Shown here one piece after another: positions 33,618 to 45,985 of a DNA stretch of 64,000 nt. Location of the stretch: positions 421,874,757-421,938,756 of the forward strand of contig NC_081415.1 of assembly GCF_030272615.1 (NCBI RefSeq), written 5' to 3'. The notes beneath the pieces are model-generated. The model worked only from the letters and a program-made list of their open reading frames with translations. It searched no databases and was not told the origin of the DNA. The first letter of the stretch is position 1; every line of letters starts with the position of its first letter. This DNA comes from Cryptomeria japonica. Lineage: Eukaryota; Streptophyta; Pinopsida; Cupressales; Cupressaceae. A program made the position numbers and the translations under genes.

Positions 33618-34837
33618 TTGATGAACTTATAAGGCACTGAGAGGGGGGGGGGGGGGGGTGAATCGGTGCAAGGAAAAACAATATAAATCTGATCACCAAC
33701 TTTAACAACTTAAAACTTATCAAGCATATAAGAAATATCACCACATAAGCTAATGCCCAATAAAACAAATTCCACATAACACGAGATTTATACATGGAAA
33801 ACCCAAAAGGGAAAAACCACAGTGGGAGCCGGTATCCACAAGATTCACTATTTGCAGAATAGAAATCTTGACCGGTTAAGGCCTTACAACAATGCCCTGT
33901 TAGGAGCAGACCCGGTTAAGAGATTTGAATGATAAACCCTGTTAGGAGCAATGACCTGTTAGGATCAACTTCGCAAGAGGATTTGAGACTCTGATTCAGA
34001 GCTACCCTGTTAGGGGATTTACAGATTAAGCTCTGTTAGGACCTACCTGGTTAGGGGATTTTGCTGCTGCAAACTGTTAGGAAAACAACAGTGAAAAGAT
34101 CTTCAAGTAACACCTTCTATGTCTGATAAGATCCACTTCCAATCCTTAAAACTTCAACAAAACTTCATTATAGAACTTCCCTAATCACCGCACAATCTCA
34201 TTCACAATATTCGCTCATGAATTCTCTCTTTACACACATATCGACTTTATACCTCATCACACTTTTTATAAACATTTACATTTAGTCGGCTACAACCTTG
34301 GAACAATTTCCTAGGTTCAATGAATCTAGACAAACTTACATCGCACGCTTTACATATGTTGGCCATCGACATAACAAATTAAAACTTGTGTCGTTTTACC
34401 GATTTAAGTGAGTTTATCACTACCGGTTAATTGTTCTACCATTTTGTCTGCTCTGTACATCAAATCTTGCTCATCTAGTTGAATCTGCCAATGTGGTTGA
34501 GAACATAGCTCCAAATACCTGTCACCAACATCGCTGTAAAACTGCATCATCCAACTCTTCATGAATCACCTGTATCGGTTGTCGGAATGCAACTATGTCT
34601 CAATTTACCGGTTGAGATCCTAATTACCGTTTCTCTGTAAAATTGTCATCTGTACCGGTTATACCTTATTGGTTGGCTTCTAAGACTTAGATGACTACAA
34701 AAACATTGTTGCCATCAATGACAACACAAAACTTAGTCATCAAACATGAATCTCAATCACTTCATCACATTCACCAATCAATCATATACCGGTTGCATAT
34801 CAACAACAATCTTTACTGGTTCAGTCAAATGCCAACA
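33618..34837 (-). repeat. 5' LTR of the non-autonomous element
   Basis: 1220 bp from TGATGAAC to GCCAACA. Pairs with 19849-20742 and 27840-28168. It contains an 18-base G run near 33642-33659 (C run on the coding strand) just inside the primer-site end, and several ACCGGTT motifs. Confidence 0.92.
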
Positions 34838-34842
34838 TTGTT
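34838..34842. repeat. Target-site duplication TTGTT (right)
   Basis: Matches 19844-19848 across 15 kb of nested insertions. Confidence 0.85.
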
Positions 34843-36920
34843 GTCATTAGTTATGGTCAATCAACTTCCATTGGCCTTTAATCCAACCTGACTTTGTAAG
34901 AGAAATGGCACAAGACACTTTATATCAAAATGCTACACTACTTACAGAAATAGAATCACATATATTCAACACTAATAATAAAAGACTTTAGTTTGTATAA
35001 CAAGGTAGTGTATAGTGCAATGCAATGCTTGGGTACAAGGAGGACGTGCCACATCGGCATCCTTAATTGACTTCTAATAGACCAAATAGTTGTTGGTTAA
35101 GAGAACCATTGAACCCAATTGAGCATAACTAAAAAGTAATTAATACAATACTAAATTGACACTTCAATGATTAACAAAATAGTTAATTCAAGAACAAAAT
35201 ATTTTGTCTTGTTTATATGCTAATAACAATGCAAATACTTAGTGAAAACATAGCTACAATTTTCATAGTTCTAATCATAGTTTGCGTACTTAGAGTTGAT
35301 AGACCGAAGTTTTTTTTATCAACAATTAAAAAGACACGTAAATGTCTTTAGAAACATAAATTTGCACAAAATATAGTTAAAAATGTATCAAATGACTTTA
35401 TAAAATGTTGGCGAAGTGTCCTCTATTAGATTTGAATACAAATAGAGTGCAAGATCATATCATCATTCAAATAAAAACAATCAACTATTAACTTTTATGA
35501 ATTTATAATGATTGTCATTGAAAATTATCATAAATTGCATATCCAAGCATTTTAAAATTTATAATAATTTGCAATTTTCTCTTTCTTGTCCTAATGAAAA
35601 GTTGAGGAGAAGATCTACTCCTTTTAGTCGGTTGCAGCTCCTGACCTAGCTTATAAGGTTGTGGCTCCACCCTAATGGTAGATGGAAATGACTCCTCCTC
35701 TACCTCATGTTCAACATCATCTACAATGATGTCACCCAATCCAATTTCTCCTACTTTTGCTGCACCTACACCCTCCATAACTTGCCTCTCAAAATCAACA
35801 ATTTCTTCTTCATCCTACACAATCTACTCTCTATAGGGATTTTTCAAGTCTATAGTATGAAGATGTTTCCACCTTTTTTGTACAAATTTGAAAGTTGTAT
35901 TGTACAGAAAATAAATTATTGAGGTTTTATTGAGTTAACTCATTGTGCTTCTTCATTGTTATGGCCTTAAACAAAACTCTAGTTGTGATCGTATCTAGAA
36001 GTGGTACAAGGCTGATATAAAACATAGAAGGCTAGCTTTTGAAGATTTGGGGTATTTCCACCCCAATCTTTCCACCAAGAAATTGGAAATAAGATATTAA
36101 AAAATTTCTAGGTAAACAATATTTGTAGTTCATAAGATATAAGTAAAGACTCCAAGCTTGTTACCTAGTTTTTGTGTTGATCACCCCTAGATAACTAGTG
36201 GCAAAGGAAAAAACCTCCCCTTAGCCCTCTTGTATTTTGCACTTTGAAATAACGAGGTCCCTTATCTCATCAACCTCAAGTGTCACACATATTGAGAGGC
36301 CCTCCATAACCTCCCCATTAACGTCTATGAAGCCATTAGAGAAGAAAAGTTGGAGTTGAGGTAGGAATTGAGGTAGTACTTTGTTGCATGAATGGGTAAG
36401 AGTTGATTGTTCCATCTTCAATAAATGATCTCTCAATTGACTTCAAATCTATCTCTATCCCTTTAGTAATAGTTCTGGGTTGCCTTTTTGGTTCTATTCA
36501 TGGCCTTATAAATGTCTTCCATTGGGTTTTTCTTTTCACCTACCAAATGCAAAACTCTCACCAAAGGCTTCAACACTTACAAATAAATTAAATTTATAAC
36601 TAATGTAAATACTTCAAAAATTCACAATAAATTATTCAATTTGAAATTCAAATTGAAGTTTGAATTTACCTTGATGATTTTTGTATCACTCTCCACAAAA
36701 GAATTATTAAAAATTGTCTTTCCATTTTCCTCTCTCCAACATTTCATGAATTTGTTGAGTCTAGCCATGCTTGACTCACAAACATATGTTTCAATGGGGT
36801 CAACAAATTACAAACGATTTACAACATTAGGAAATTAATTTCAAATCTTGTAACACCTACTTGCACAAGCTCTTTTTCTTTGGTGCTATCTCTCATTAAG
36901 TTGAGAACCCAAGGGTGAAT
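34843..36920. other. No gene recognised
   Basis: AT-rich. Short frames (for example minus 35778-35515 and 36436-36221) show no family resemblance that I can defend. Confidence 0.4.
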
Positions 36921-36931
36921 TTGTAATGTCC

Positions 36932-37400
36932 CCGTTTTGAGGTTCTCTAGGAGTGCAGTTGTCGCTGACTTTTCGGTTTTGTCACTATGTTCAAAGGGGT
37001 AATTTGAGGTTACTACTGAGCTCAGACGGTTTAGAAGAGTCATATGATGTTTTAAAATGTTCTTTCCATCTTCTGGTTTGGGTTCCAAGATTCTTGGAGG
37101 GAGTGTCTATTTTTAGTAAGTCACCTTGTCAAGTTCATTCATCATCTTTCATCATTAGGATCTCTCATACGCACTCAAATTTCAATTTCGATGCATTTCA
37201 ACCGTTGCTAATTAGGTACATTGTTGAGCTATATTTAATTATTTTCACTAAGGTTGCCTTTTTAAAAAATATTTATCGGGAACCTCAGTATTACAGCTTG
37301 TTGGAAAGAGAATTTAACTTGTGTAAAACAATTTCATGTGCATTCTTTTATGTGGAATCTCCTAGGGTGGCTCTATCGCTATTAGGATTTTAGGTTTCCC
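36932..37400 (+). mobile_element. Possible LTR start fragment
   Basis: TGTAATGTCCCCGTTTTGAG has the look of a Ty3 LTR start (compare TGTAATGG at 53972). No TATA box, primer site or partner LTR was found. Confidence 0.25.
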
Positions 37401-37459
37401 TATGTTTCTTTGGCTTGTTATTCATTGTGACTTCCTCATTCTAGTTTGAGTACTCATTG

Positions 37460-38569
37460 TCCTTAGAGAAAGTGCCCAAGGCCACCTCTTTGTTAACTTG
37501 ATTCAGAGACCTCCATTGGTGAGATCATTAGATCGCTTTCTGCCAAACCCTCATTTGGGGATACATGTCCAGAGTGGCTTTGGGATGCTTCCTTAAAGGA
37601 TTTTTGAGTGATTGAATTGTTAAATGCCATCTTAGGAGGGTTAGGGTTTTGATTTTTTAGATTGTTAATAATTTTGGGGCATTCCCTTTTTTGGCGGCCA
37701 TCAGATTTACAAAGGAAACAGGAGTTTAGACCCTCGGGGCTACAATTTCACATCTAAAGTTTTTGTCATTAATGGAAATTTCTATAACTTCTAGGATTTG
37801 AACCCCTTCATTAAAAGAGATCAAGATCCTTGCATTCATATGGGGCAAGGTGGAATAGTTTTCATCAACTTGTAATGTTTTACCAATGGGTTTAAGTAGT
37901 TGTGGCAGAAAAGCTCACATTTGTGCAAGCACTTCTTTGACAAAAATACATTTTGGGGTAGAGTAGAACATTATTTCCTTTTATGTAATTTTTGGGGACT
38001 AGGCAATCGCTTGAAACAAGGATTTATCTATGTTCCAGTAGTCTTTACCAACACTTTGGTTTGCATATTATGGTTTTAAGAAAGATAACAAAAAGCCCTT
38101 TCTGAATCATTTTGTCAAAAAAAATGTAAATACCAAGTTTTTGCCCCCATACATTATTGAGCCAATTATCAAAAAACCTTCTAGCCAGTAGATTATTATT
38201 ACCCAGAAATGCCAAAAAGATAGCAGTATTTTTAAGCCTACACTCTTCTTTCTTCAGGGCATTAAGCATATCTTCATTAAGGCTAACTCTTAGCACCCTA
38301 GGGAGGAGAGGATGCTTACCTCCTTCGGCTTGCTCGTTGATGACTCCTCCATTACTTTTGAAGGTCCCTAAACTGTTTCCTACAACTCCCACATTGAACC
38401 TTGCTTTGTCCAATGACACTTTTGGTTCTTCTGCTTGCAAGACTTCCTTAAATGTTTTTTGTGCCTCATCTTTGGTGGCTTCTCCCCCTCTATCAACCGA
38501 AGGGTTAGTGTCATACAATCTCGCACAGATTCGCTCAGCACATTTGTGCGAGCAATCTATCAAACCCAA
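37460..38569 (-). pseudogene. LINE ORF1 fragment (DUF4283 and zinc knuckle)
   Basis: The frame from 38569 reads MGLIDCSHKC, an acidic/polar stretch, then LKNTAIFLAFLGNN and FFDNWLNNVWG, the DUF4283 pattern of plant L1 ORF1. In shifted frames, ARILISFNEGVQILEVIEIS and a knuckle-like CFLCKSDGRQKREC (His replaced by Arg) follow, then Ser/Pro-rich sequence to about 37460. It probably inserted into the hAT remnant on its right. No EN or RT of this copy remains. Confidence 0.7.
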
Positions 38570-38843
38570 GCCTTACAACCCAAGGTAATCGATAACAATT
38601 TTAAAAATTCCTAAATTGACCAAGAATGAAAAACACAGCATGCAAACGACGACAGACAAATGTCAACAAGGACAAAAAAAGCATTAGCAATGTACACCAA
38701 GGCAAGCAACACAGATCTTGAGGGCATGGATGACAACAAGAAGCAACAAAAGAATTGTCATCTCTTGAGCAAGCCGTGCAGAGCTTTGTCCTCGTTCACC
38801 CTCTCACTCTCTTCATGAGGGATGCCTCTTCTTAATAAATGCA

Positions 38844-39690
38844 TCAATAATCATGCATGTTTGTTGCATTGTTAGTGACAACTTGTACCACATTCTCATT
38901 ACTCGCCTCTAAGACAACCTCCTCTAGTGTTAGAATCAAAGTTTTTGCAATTTTTACTTTGTTAGATGCATCAATAGATTTCAAGACAACAATCTCACCA
39001 TTTGAAGCCACTAAAATGTTCATGAGGGTGTAAGCTCCTTTCATTTGTCTATCTATCTAGAAATATGTTGCATACAAAATATCACCACTATTTCTTTTTT
39101 GTTTTTCTAGAATTGTCTTTGTTTCTATGACAACATTTTGGAACATCAACCCACTTAAGTTTTTGGGAAAAGACACCTTGTACCATTTTCCTACAATTGT
39201 TAATGTCATGACCAAATACTTCTAGTATGGGATCTTTGCCACATTGAAGGGAAGATGGTTGTAATATTAGACATGTATATCATCTACTTCCTTGTTCGCC
39301 TCTTTGTTATACGATGTACCTTACAATGAAGGTTGTGCTCCAAATATGTTTTTAGGTTTAAAAAACCTCTATGACTAGGCTTTGCTAAAGCTAGATGAGG
39401 TGGATATGGCAGATATGCATGGACCATGACTAGCGTCCACAATATTTATTGCCAAGTCAGGATTAATGACTACTACTATGGCTCTGTATGTCCTCACCCT
39501 CACTAGTTTCTTTTGATCCAACAATGTAAGGGTTGCCTAAATCTCTCATTTTGCCTCTTCCATCATTTGGGCACGACTCGCAAGAAGGAATGCATGCAAT
39601 ATGGTATTTAAGGCAATTTATGCTTCCAGAAATCTTCTTTCCATAGAAGTTGCAAATAACACCTCTTTGGATTGGATCGTGTCATATTTC
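38844..39690 (-). pseudogene. hAT transposase fragment (BED finger and DUF659)
   Basis: At 39677-39545 a BED-like finger reads VICNFYGKKISGSINCLKYH, with its second Cys replaced by Tyr. Further on, YYNHLPSNVAK-like sequence and then the clear frame 39044-38844 (LVASNGEIVVLKSIDAS, ENVVQVVTNNATN) match the DUF659 part of plant hAT transposases. The C-terminal dimerisation domain is missing. Several stops make it dead. Confidence 0.75.
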
Positions 39691-40255
39691 CAAGTGGCAT
39701 CCACATGATGACTTTCAGTTTCTAATGTAGATGCCACTGTATGTGAACTTGCAACATGTGTATTAAGTAACATCTAAAATAAAAGACAATGATTTGAATA
39801 CAAAAATTAAAATAAAACTCACATAAAATGCATTTCAAACATAATTGAATAGTAATAGCATTAAATAATTTAACCAAAAACTAGCGTCTATCAACATTAA
39901 AAATTTTGGAAATCAAACTCAATGCATGTAAATCACGTTTAGATATCTAATTCTAACATTTAAAAAAAAAAAATACATTCTTGTAATGCTTGGGGAAAAG
40001 AAAGATTGTAACGTGGAAACCTGAAATTCTGCTAATGCGCTCTAAACTTGCTGAAGAAATACTGCAAATGCTTTGGAAGGAAGATCTATGGGCATGTGGT
40101 CTTAAATAGCATAAAAATCAGTTGTTTTTCATCATCAAAGCCACATTTTGTTTTGTGTTTGCATGTCCAATCTGTGTTCCAATGGGTGTAACTGCCAGAC
40201 TTGCCAAGTATTCATGTTGAGTTTGATGGTTGGGTTTGCAAGAACTTTTTTGTGA
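39691..40255. other. No gene seen
   Basis: AT-rich flank of the hAT remnant. No terminal inverted repeat was identified. Confidence 0.35.
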
Positions 40256-40261
40256 CCAACA

Positions 40262-40440
40262 AGTTGCTATTCAAGTAGCTCGGCCCCTGTTTTTGGCTGC
40301 AAGTACTCAATGAATGTCGAGTACTTGGTGAGTCCAACAGTTGTACTTGCAAGTACTCTCTTTTTGCAGCACTCGAGTTACTATTCGATAGCAACTCAGC
40401 CCTTTTTTTTGGCCGCGAGTACTCAATGAGTATGTGAACT
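40262..40440 (+). repeat. Two-copy direct repeat
   Basis: TAGCTCGGCCCC...TTGGCTGCAAGTACTCAATGA and TAGCAACTCAGCCC...TTGGCCGCGAGTACTCAATGA lie about 125 bp apart. Confidence 0.6.
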
Positions 40441-40563
40441 ATGGTTCTAATTTTAACCATAATAGTGCAATAAAAATATTTGATTTTTGTGGTGTGTGGA
40501 TTCCTTAACAAAATGGTTGTTGTATGATGTCAATAGGCCTAATTAGATAGAGAGACTACATGT

Positions 40564-40740
40564 TGGGGATGAGACTGTACTGGAGGCCTACTACAGTTCT
40601 GAATGAGAATTACCATGGTGGAATGGGGATAGAAAAACCACATGTAGCAGATGAAACTGTACTATCGGCTTACTGCAGTAAAGTTAATTTGTTTTCCAAC
40701 ATTAGTTCTGAATGAGAATTACCATGGTGAAATGGATGCA
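40564..40740 (+). repeat. Partial tandem duplication
   Basis: GAATGAGAATTACCATGGTG occurs at about 40600 and again at 40708, each preceded by a GATGA(G/A)ACTGTACT and CTACAGT-like segment. Confidence 0.75.
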
Positions 40741-41148
40741 TCTTCTGGGTTGTCTAGCATGGTGATACAGGATGGTGCAAAGAAACTATTGAGACTGGAA
40801 ATTTCCAATATTAAATGTGTGCAGATCAAGCTTGTTTTTTGGTTGCTTAGGTAATGATAACAGGTTTTGTGGGTACCTAGATGCAAACAAAAATTTCCTG
40901 AAATGGAAAAATATGTGATCATTTGTGAAGTTCCACAAAAAATGAGAAACATCTGTTACTGTGACTAAACTCATTGTTATGTTGTATGGACTATCAATGC
41001 AATGATTTATCTAAATACCTTTTTATTTCTGAAGGTCTTGAAATTCGTATCATATTCTTTTGCAGGTAAATTCGAAGGACAAGACATCAATCAAATTGTC
41101 TGAACAGTCAAAGTCTTTGCTTGCAAGAATTCCAAGTGATGTTTGAAA
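40651..41148 (+). pseudogene. Possible two-exon host-gene remnant
   Basis: A frame to about 40851 (HGEMDASSGLSSMVIQDGAK, LRLEISNIKCVQIKL) is followed by GTAATG as a donor. Near 41065 TTTTGCAG is a good acceptor, before NSKDKTSIKLSEQSKSLLAR and a stop at about 41148. Splice logic and non-repetitive codons suggest the 3' end of a host gene. Family not recognised. Confidence 0.3.
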
Positions 41149-41460
41149 CTTGATATCACCCCAGGAATTGGAATTGCTCGGATATTTAAAAAAAATATCA
41201 CTGCTTTTAGTGTAAATAGTTTTAGGATATCAAGTGCCAACTTTACCTAAATGAATGCAGAGGAATAGAGTATGTGGAGAGCCGATACTACAACTTTTTC
41301 CATTATCAAAGAGAAAAATTAGAAACAAAACATTGCTTTATTTCATTGTATTAATATATCTATATTGGTAATTGGAATGAATTCCTCTGATGTGCTTCCG
41401 TAGGTGGTCACATAAACCAAATTGGTGCCTTGATTGGCAGTGACTTAGAAAACAATTTTT

Positions 41461-41745
41461 AATTTACATATTCTAATGTATGTTCATCTATGTAAACCAT
41501 CCAATTCCTATCTGTCAAATATTCACTCCGTTGAACTCCTAAGATTATCTTTTGTAATTTACACATGCTAATGTATGTTCATTTATGTAAACCATCCAAC
41601 TCCTACCTGTCAAATATTCACTCCGTTGAACTCCTACAATTATCTTTTTTAATTTACATATGCTAATGTATGTTCATCTATGTAAACCATCCAACTCCTA
41701 TCTGTCAAATATTCACTCGTTGAACTCCTACAATTATCTTTTGAG
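41461..41745 (+). repeat. Three tandem copies of a 95-bp unit
   Basis: Units start at 41461, 41556 and 41651 with AATTTACATATGCTAATGTA and share TATGTAAACCATCCAA and CTGTCAAATATTCACTC. Few mismatches. Confidence 0.92.
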
Positions 41746-43046
41746 AAGTATAACAAAATAAAAGAATATGGTGCACACCAAACTCAATACAAACTTGAAG
41801 CTTGATTCCCTTATATTACGATATAGTTCCATTCCTTGCTGAAAACGGTATTTTAATAAATCCTCATGCTCTACCACAGATTCGGTCATTGTATGGCTCG
41901 AAGTCTAGGAAACAAACTTAATTTCATCATATATAATATAACTACACTATATTTCAAATTAAAGATAAAAAAAATTTAAATCACTCAGGATAATTTTCTC
42001 TGCTTATGCTGCCTCCAATATTTTTGTGATTATGGCTATTTATGATCTCATCTAATTAGCCAATAGGCTTTATAAGTGGACTTGCTAGTCCACAAGATGC
42101 CGACAAACCTGTCTCACTCCATGAAACATCTCGATGGCCGTAGGGAAACATTTAAAAATAACCGGAAAAACTTTTAAAAGCTGAAGTGTTGCTTAGATGA
42201 ATTCATACCTTACACGTCACCTGCATCTTTGGAAACACAACAACTCAGATTACTGGCACTCCGTTCATTAAATAGTTCGACAGTTGGGATATTTAATTAT
42301 TATGTTGGGTAGTTGCCATAGTAGTTTGTTGGAAAGCCGTACCAAGACATTGAAAACTGTCTCCTCCGTTTATGTGATCAAGTTTTTGGAAAAGCAAAGC
42401 GTCCGATTTATGTTACTATTTTTAAGGAAGGGGAGAAGAAAAGAAGAAATGTCCTATGAGATTATTCAGAATCTTTTTCTATAAAATAGAAGCTCCTACT
42501 TTTTAGGCTTGCATATTTAAGGGGGTGAAAATGGGGTGGGGCTAGAAATTGCCCCACTATTTTTTAAGAAACCCCCTAAAAAAACCAATATTAAATGTAG
42601 CGGATAGGAAAGCCACAAGTTTGCAGGGTGAATGGGTATCTCTCGGACGACTCTTCTTCAAATATCTAATCTTCCCACAAATAAAATCTTTGTCGTGTAA
42701 AAATATCAAATCATCATTACTGTAATATTCATTTATGAAAAATATTGTCTCCAGCTTAAAAATCTACAATTATAAAACCTCGATATTTTTAAAGCGACTT
42801 TTCATTTAGTCTGAATAGTTTGAAGCAGTTGTAGGAAGATTGATTTGACTCGTCTCATTCTTATAAAATTTCTGATTTGAGAATACTTCTCTTACAAATT
42901 CTGCCCATTCTTCCTTGTCCAAGTTTGTGCAGAATCTTGAGGTAAGTCACTCCCAGAATTTTGCTTGATTGCCAACCAAAAAATAAATAAAAAATCTTAT
43001 CTTAGAAGTTCGAAATGGAGAGATTTTGTTGATTAATACACAGGTG
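41746..43046. other. No gene seen
   Basis: AT-rich. The short plus frame 42284-42484 has no recognisable content. Confidence 0.4.
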
Positions 43047-43560
43047 TGAAGGTGGAGCTCAAGTAGTTTATGTAGACAACATTGATAATCCTTTCAAGAA
43101 CCAGATAGACTTTGACAAGCACTTTGCTCTTTCTCCGATCAAGTCGTATGCCTGGAGTCTCGTGGTGTATGAGAATTAGTCATGCTTGATGTAGATAATA
43201 TCTTCCTCTAGAAAACTAATGAGCCTTTTCAGTGTGGGCAGTTTTGTGCAGCCTTTATCAACCCGTGTGTTTTTCACAGTGGTCTTTTTGTTTTACAGGT
43301 GTTTTTGTATTCTTATGACTTTGCATTAAGTTTGTTTTTTATTTCTTAGTTGAAATGCCCATTGGAACTACTTTATTAACAGGATTTTAATTTGCAATTT
43401 TTATTTTCAAGTCTCTGTTTTGTTTTGTTTCTTTATAACCTGATTTTTCATTTATATGCAGCCATTGGAGGATGTTTTCAAATATATGCTTCATGAATTG
43501 GCTAGAGGGCTAAAAAATCGTTGCTTTCCAAAGATTGATAGCCTTGTCATGTTCAATTCA
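43047..43560 (+). pseudogene. Possible exon remnants of a host gene
   Basis: AATACACAG (acceptor-like) precedes a segment readable as QVVYVDNIDNPFKNQIDFDK to about 43180. Then TATATGCAG at about 43461 precedes PLEDVFKYMLHELARGLKN. Both look exon-like, but the frames do not join cleanly and I do not recognise the protein. Confidence 0.25.
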
Positions 43561-44960
43561 GGCTTTTCTAAAATTTTCTTGTTAATTATTTGTCTATTCT
43601 TACTCAGAAAAACTATATGAATATAGATGAAGTCATTCTTTAAAGTGTGGTTGATAGACTTTTTTTTAGTGGGATGTGGTAAGTGTGTTTTAAATTATTT
43701 GAAGATGAGTTCGGGAGAAGTGGCATTTTCATCAAGGAACCTATTTAGCTCACGACAATTTCTAGACATTTGTTACTCAAAATAAAAGACACTAAATATA
43801 ATCCACCTCTATGATGTTTTTTCTCCATTTAATTATTGAAATATAGTCAATTGATCATATCTTCACTCACTTGAATCTATATTAACCCATTTAAAACATC
43901 AAAGTTGCTAAGTGATAAGTACTCACAACAAATATGGTAGCTATTAGCAATAACACTAAAATCAATCTGATTCTTATCAACATTTTGTCATAATTGCAAG
44001 CAGACCGATGAAGTTACATGTTGGGAATAGATCATCATCACATTGAATGTTGTTGAAAAGATGAGAGATGAAGCAATATAAAGAAAGGAGATATTCACAC
44101 AAATAAATACCTCACATTTGCCATAACCCTCTTTCTCTATCTTGATAAAAACTTGCTACTATTGCTATTATATTTCATATATCATTTTGTGATTATTGTT
44201 AGAAATGTTTTATTTATTAAGGTTGAAACTATTTTTAATAAAATGAATTAAATGGTGGACACATACACTTGAAAATCATAAATTTTATTGAAAAATGAGA
44301 AGCTTCTAGAAGTAGATTTCAAATTCCACTTTCTTGCATGTAACTCTCACTTTGTCAATAATTAATTTTGCATGGATCAATTTTTGGAAAAGAATCTCTA
44401 AAATGCATGAATTCTCTTGATAGTGGAAAATGATGCATCTTTCTATATAATGTATGCTAACTTTCAAAAAAGGAGGCTATGGCTTTTTGATGAAAAATAA
44501 TTTCTTGAGTTCTTGAAAAAAAAAACATGATAGAAGTAGGAAGATTTTTGTAGACAATTGTATTGTAGGAGATTGTTTTTTTCCAGGTTTTTGAGGAGAT
44601 CTTACCAAGCTAGAAGGAAGGATTGAAGAAGGATACTTGGGGAGATTTGGAGGTGATTCAACATCAAGCGATTATGGTCAATCTAGGTTCCCTTGTTGCC
44701 CATTTCTTGTTTTGAAGAAAAAAAATAAAAATTTATGTACTTAAGAGAAAAAAGAGAAAAAATTCTACTTGCATACATGGATTTGTCTAGGTTTTGATAG
44801 TAAAAGTTTATATACAAATAAGGGGATAATTTTATTTTTATGGAATATATATATGAAAATGAGAAATATCTTTAAATCGCTTCTATTTTCTTCACTTTGG
44901 ATTCTATTCTTTTCAAGATTTTTTTTTCTTTTTATTCAATAAAAGTGGATTATTCCACTA
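43561..44960. other. No gene seen
   Basis: AT-rich sequence, no supported feature. Confidence 0.4.
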
Positions 44961-45443
44961 AATTTTTGTATTAATATTTTTATTTTTTACACAGGATTCA
45001 AAAAGCATACTGGAGGAAAGAACCTTGGGAAGAAAACCTTCGGTCACAGCTCATAAAATAAACCTATAGTACCTAACAGACTAGTTTATACACTCCGCCC
45101 AAAATCACATACAAAATGCGATCACAACACATATAATATCAGTTTTACATATAGCCCATATGGCAATTTGCAAAAAAAACAAAACAAAAACCCATCGGAT
45201 AATTTTCAAATGTAGACTCCACAGCTGCTATCAATGGAAGAAGACATAATTTTCCAAAGCCCTGTGCCAAGTCCCATGAGCCAAAAACCTTCCTGCCAAA
45301 AAAGAAAGTATCAAAAAACCTTTGGAAAAACACTATTATATCAAATACCATGAGCTCGAACTCTCCCCCAAACAACGAACATGAATACTTGAAATGAAAA
45401 GGGAAAGTGGGAATAATTATCATCATAAAATTTTACATCAACA

Positions 45444-45985
45444 TTACTCAAGAAAATCATGACTATTGTTGCAAACCTTCCCATACCCTAAAAGGAATTT
45501 CCAACCCACCTCTCGCTGATTAGCATTGCTATCAATGGCTAAATTTGCCAAATAATCTGCAATCTTATTAACTTCTCTGTAACAATGGGATAACAAGAAA
45601 GATTCAAACAATTCTAATTTTTGTAAAATGAGATCTAGTATATACTGCAAATTCCAACAATTCGATTTTTTTTTCATAACACATTGAATAATCACCATAG
45701 AATCACCTTCAATTATTAAGTCCTTAATTCCCAAAGAGATTGCCATATCCAATCCAAAAGACAAAGCATGAAATTTTGCATAATTGTTAGTTTTAAAACC
45801 AATAGCATGACACTTAGCTCGAATAAAATTTGCATTGTGATCATAAATTACCATGCCTACCCCAGTCGGCCCAAGGTTACCACGAGAGGCCCCAACAAAA
45901 TTCAGTTTAAAGTGCCCCTACGGAGAAGGTTTCCATCTAGCAGAGAATCTCTTACCTATTGCATCATTCTTTTTTTAAATTGAAC
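45444..45985 (-). pseudogene. LINE RNase H domain with lost catalytic residues
   Basis: The plant L1 C-terminal RNase H reads HFKLNFVGASRGN, where NFDG is expected (first catalytic Asp now Val). AKFHALSFGLDMA has Lys for the catalytic Glu. LIIEGDSMVII keeps its Asp, and VNKIADYLAN keeps the last Asp. Joined in frame to the zf-RVT segment upstream apart from stops. Confidence 0.8.

Larger units (their letters stand above)
19849..34837 (-). mobile_element. Non-autonomous copia-like LTR element with novel long ORF
   Basis: A complete minus-strand LTR element with 5-bp TTGTT duplications. The 5' LTR is 33618-34837 and the 3' LTR is 19849-20742 plus 27840-28168, split by a nested chromovirus. The primer site (33606-33616) and polypurine tract (28169-28180) are in place. 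Without the insertion it is about 7.9 kb. It encodes a Gag-like ORF1 and a ~1120-codon ORF2 that I cannot assign. No integrase, RT or RNase H was found outside the nested element. It would need pol proteins in trans. Copia affiliation rests on the primer site, the AAAGGGGGAGAT tract and LTR style only. Confidence 0.85.

Noticed and set aside
33557-33637. Longer ORF1 start at 33637
   Set aside because: It would translate through the primer-binding site and the LTR end; the ATG at 33556 is the first one inside the element body.
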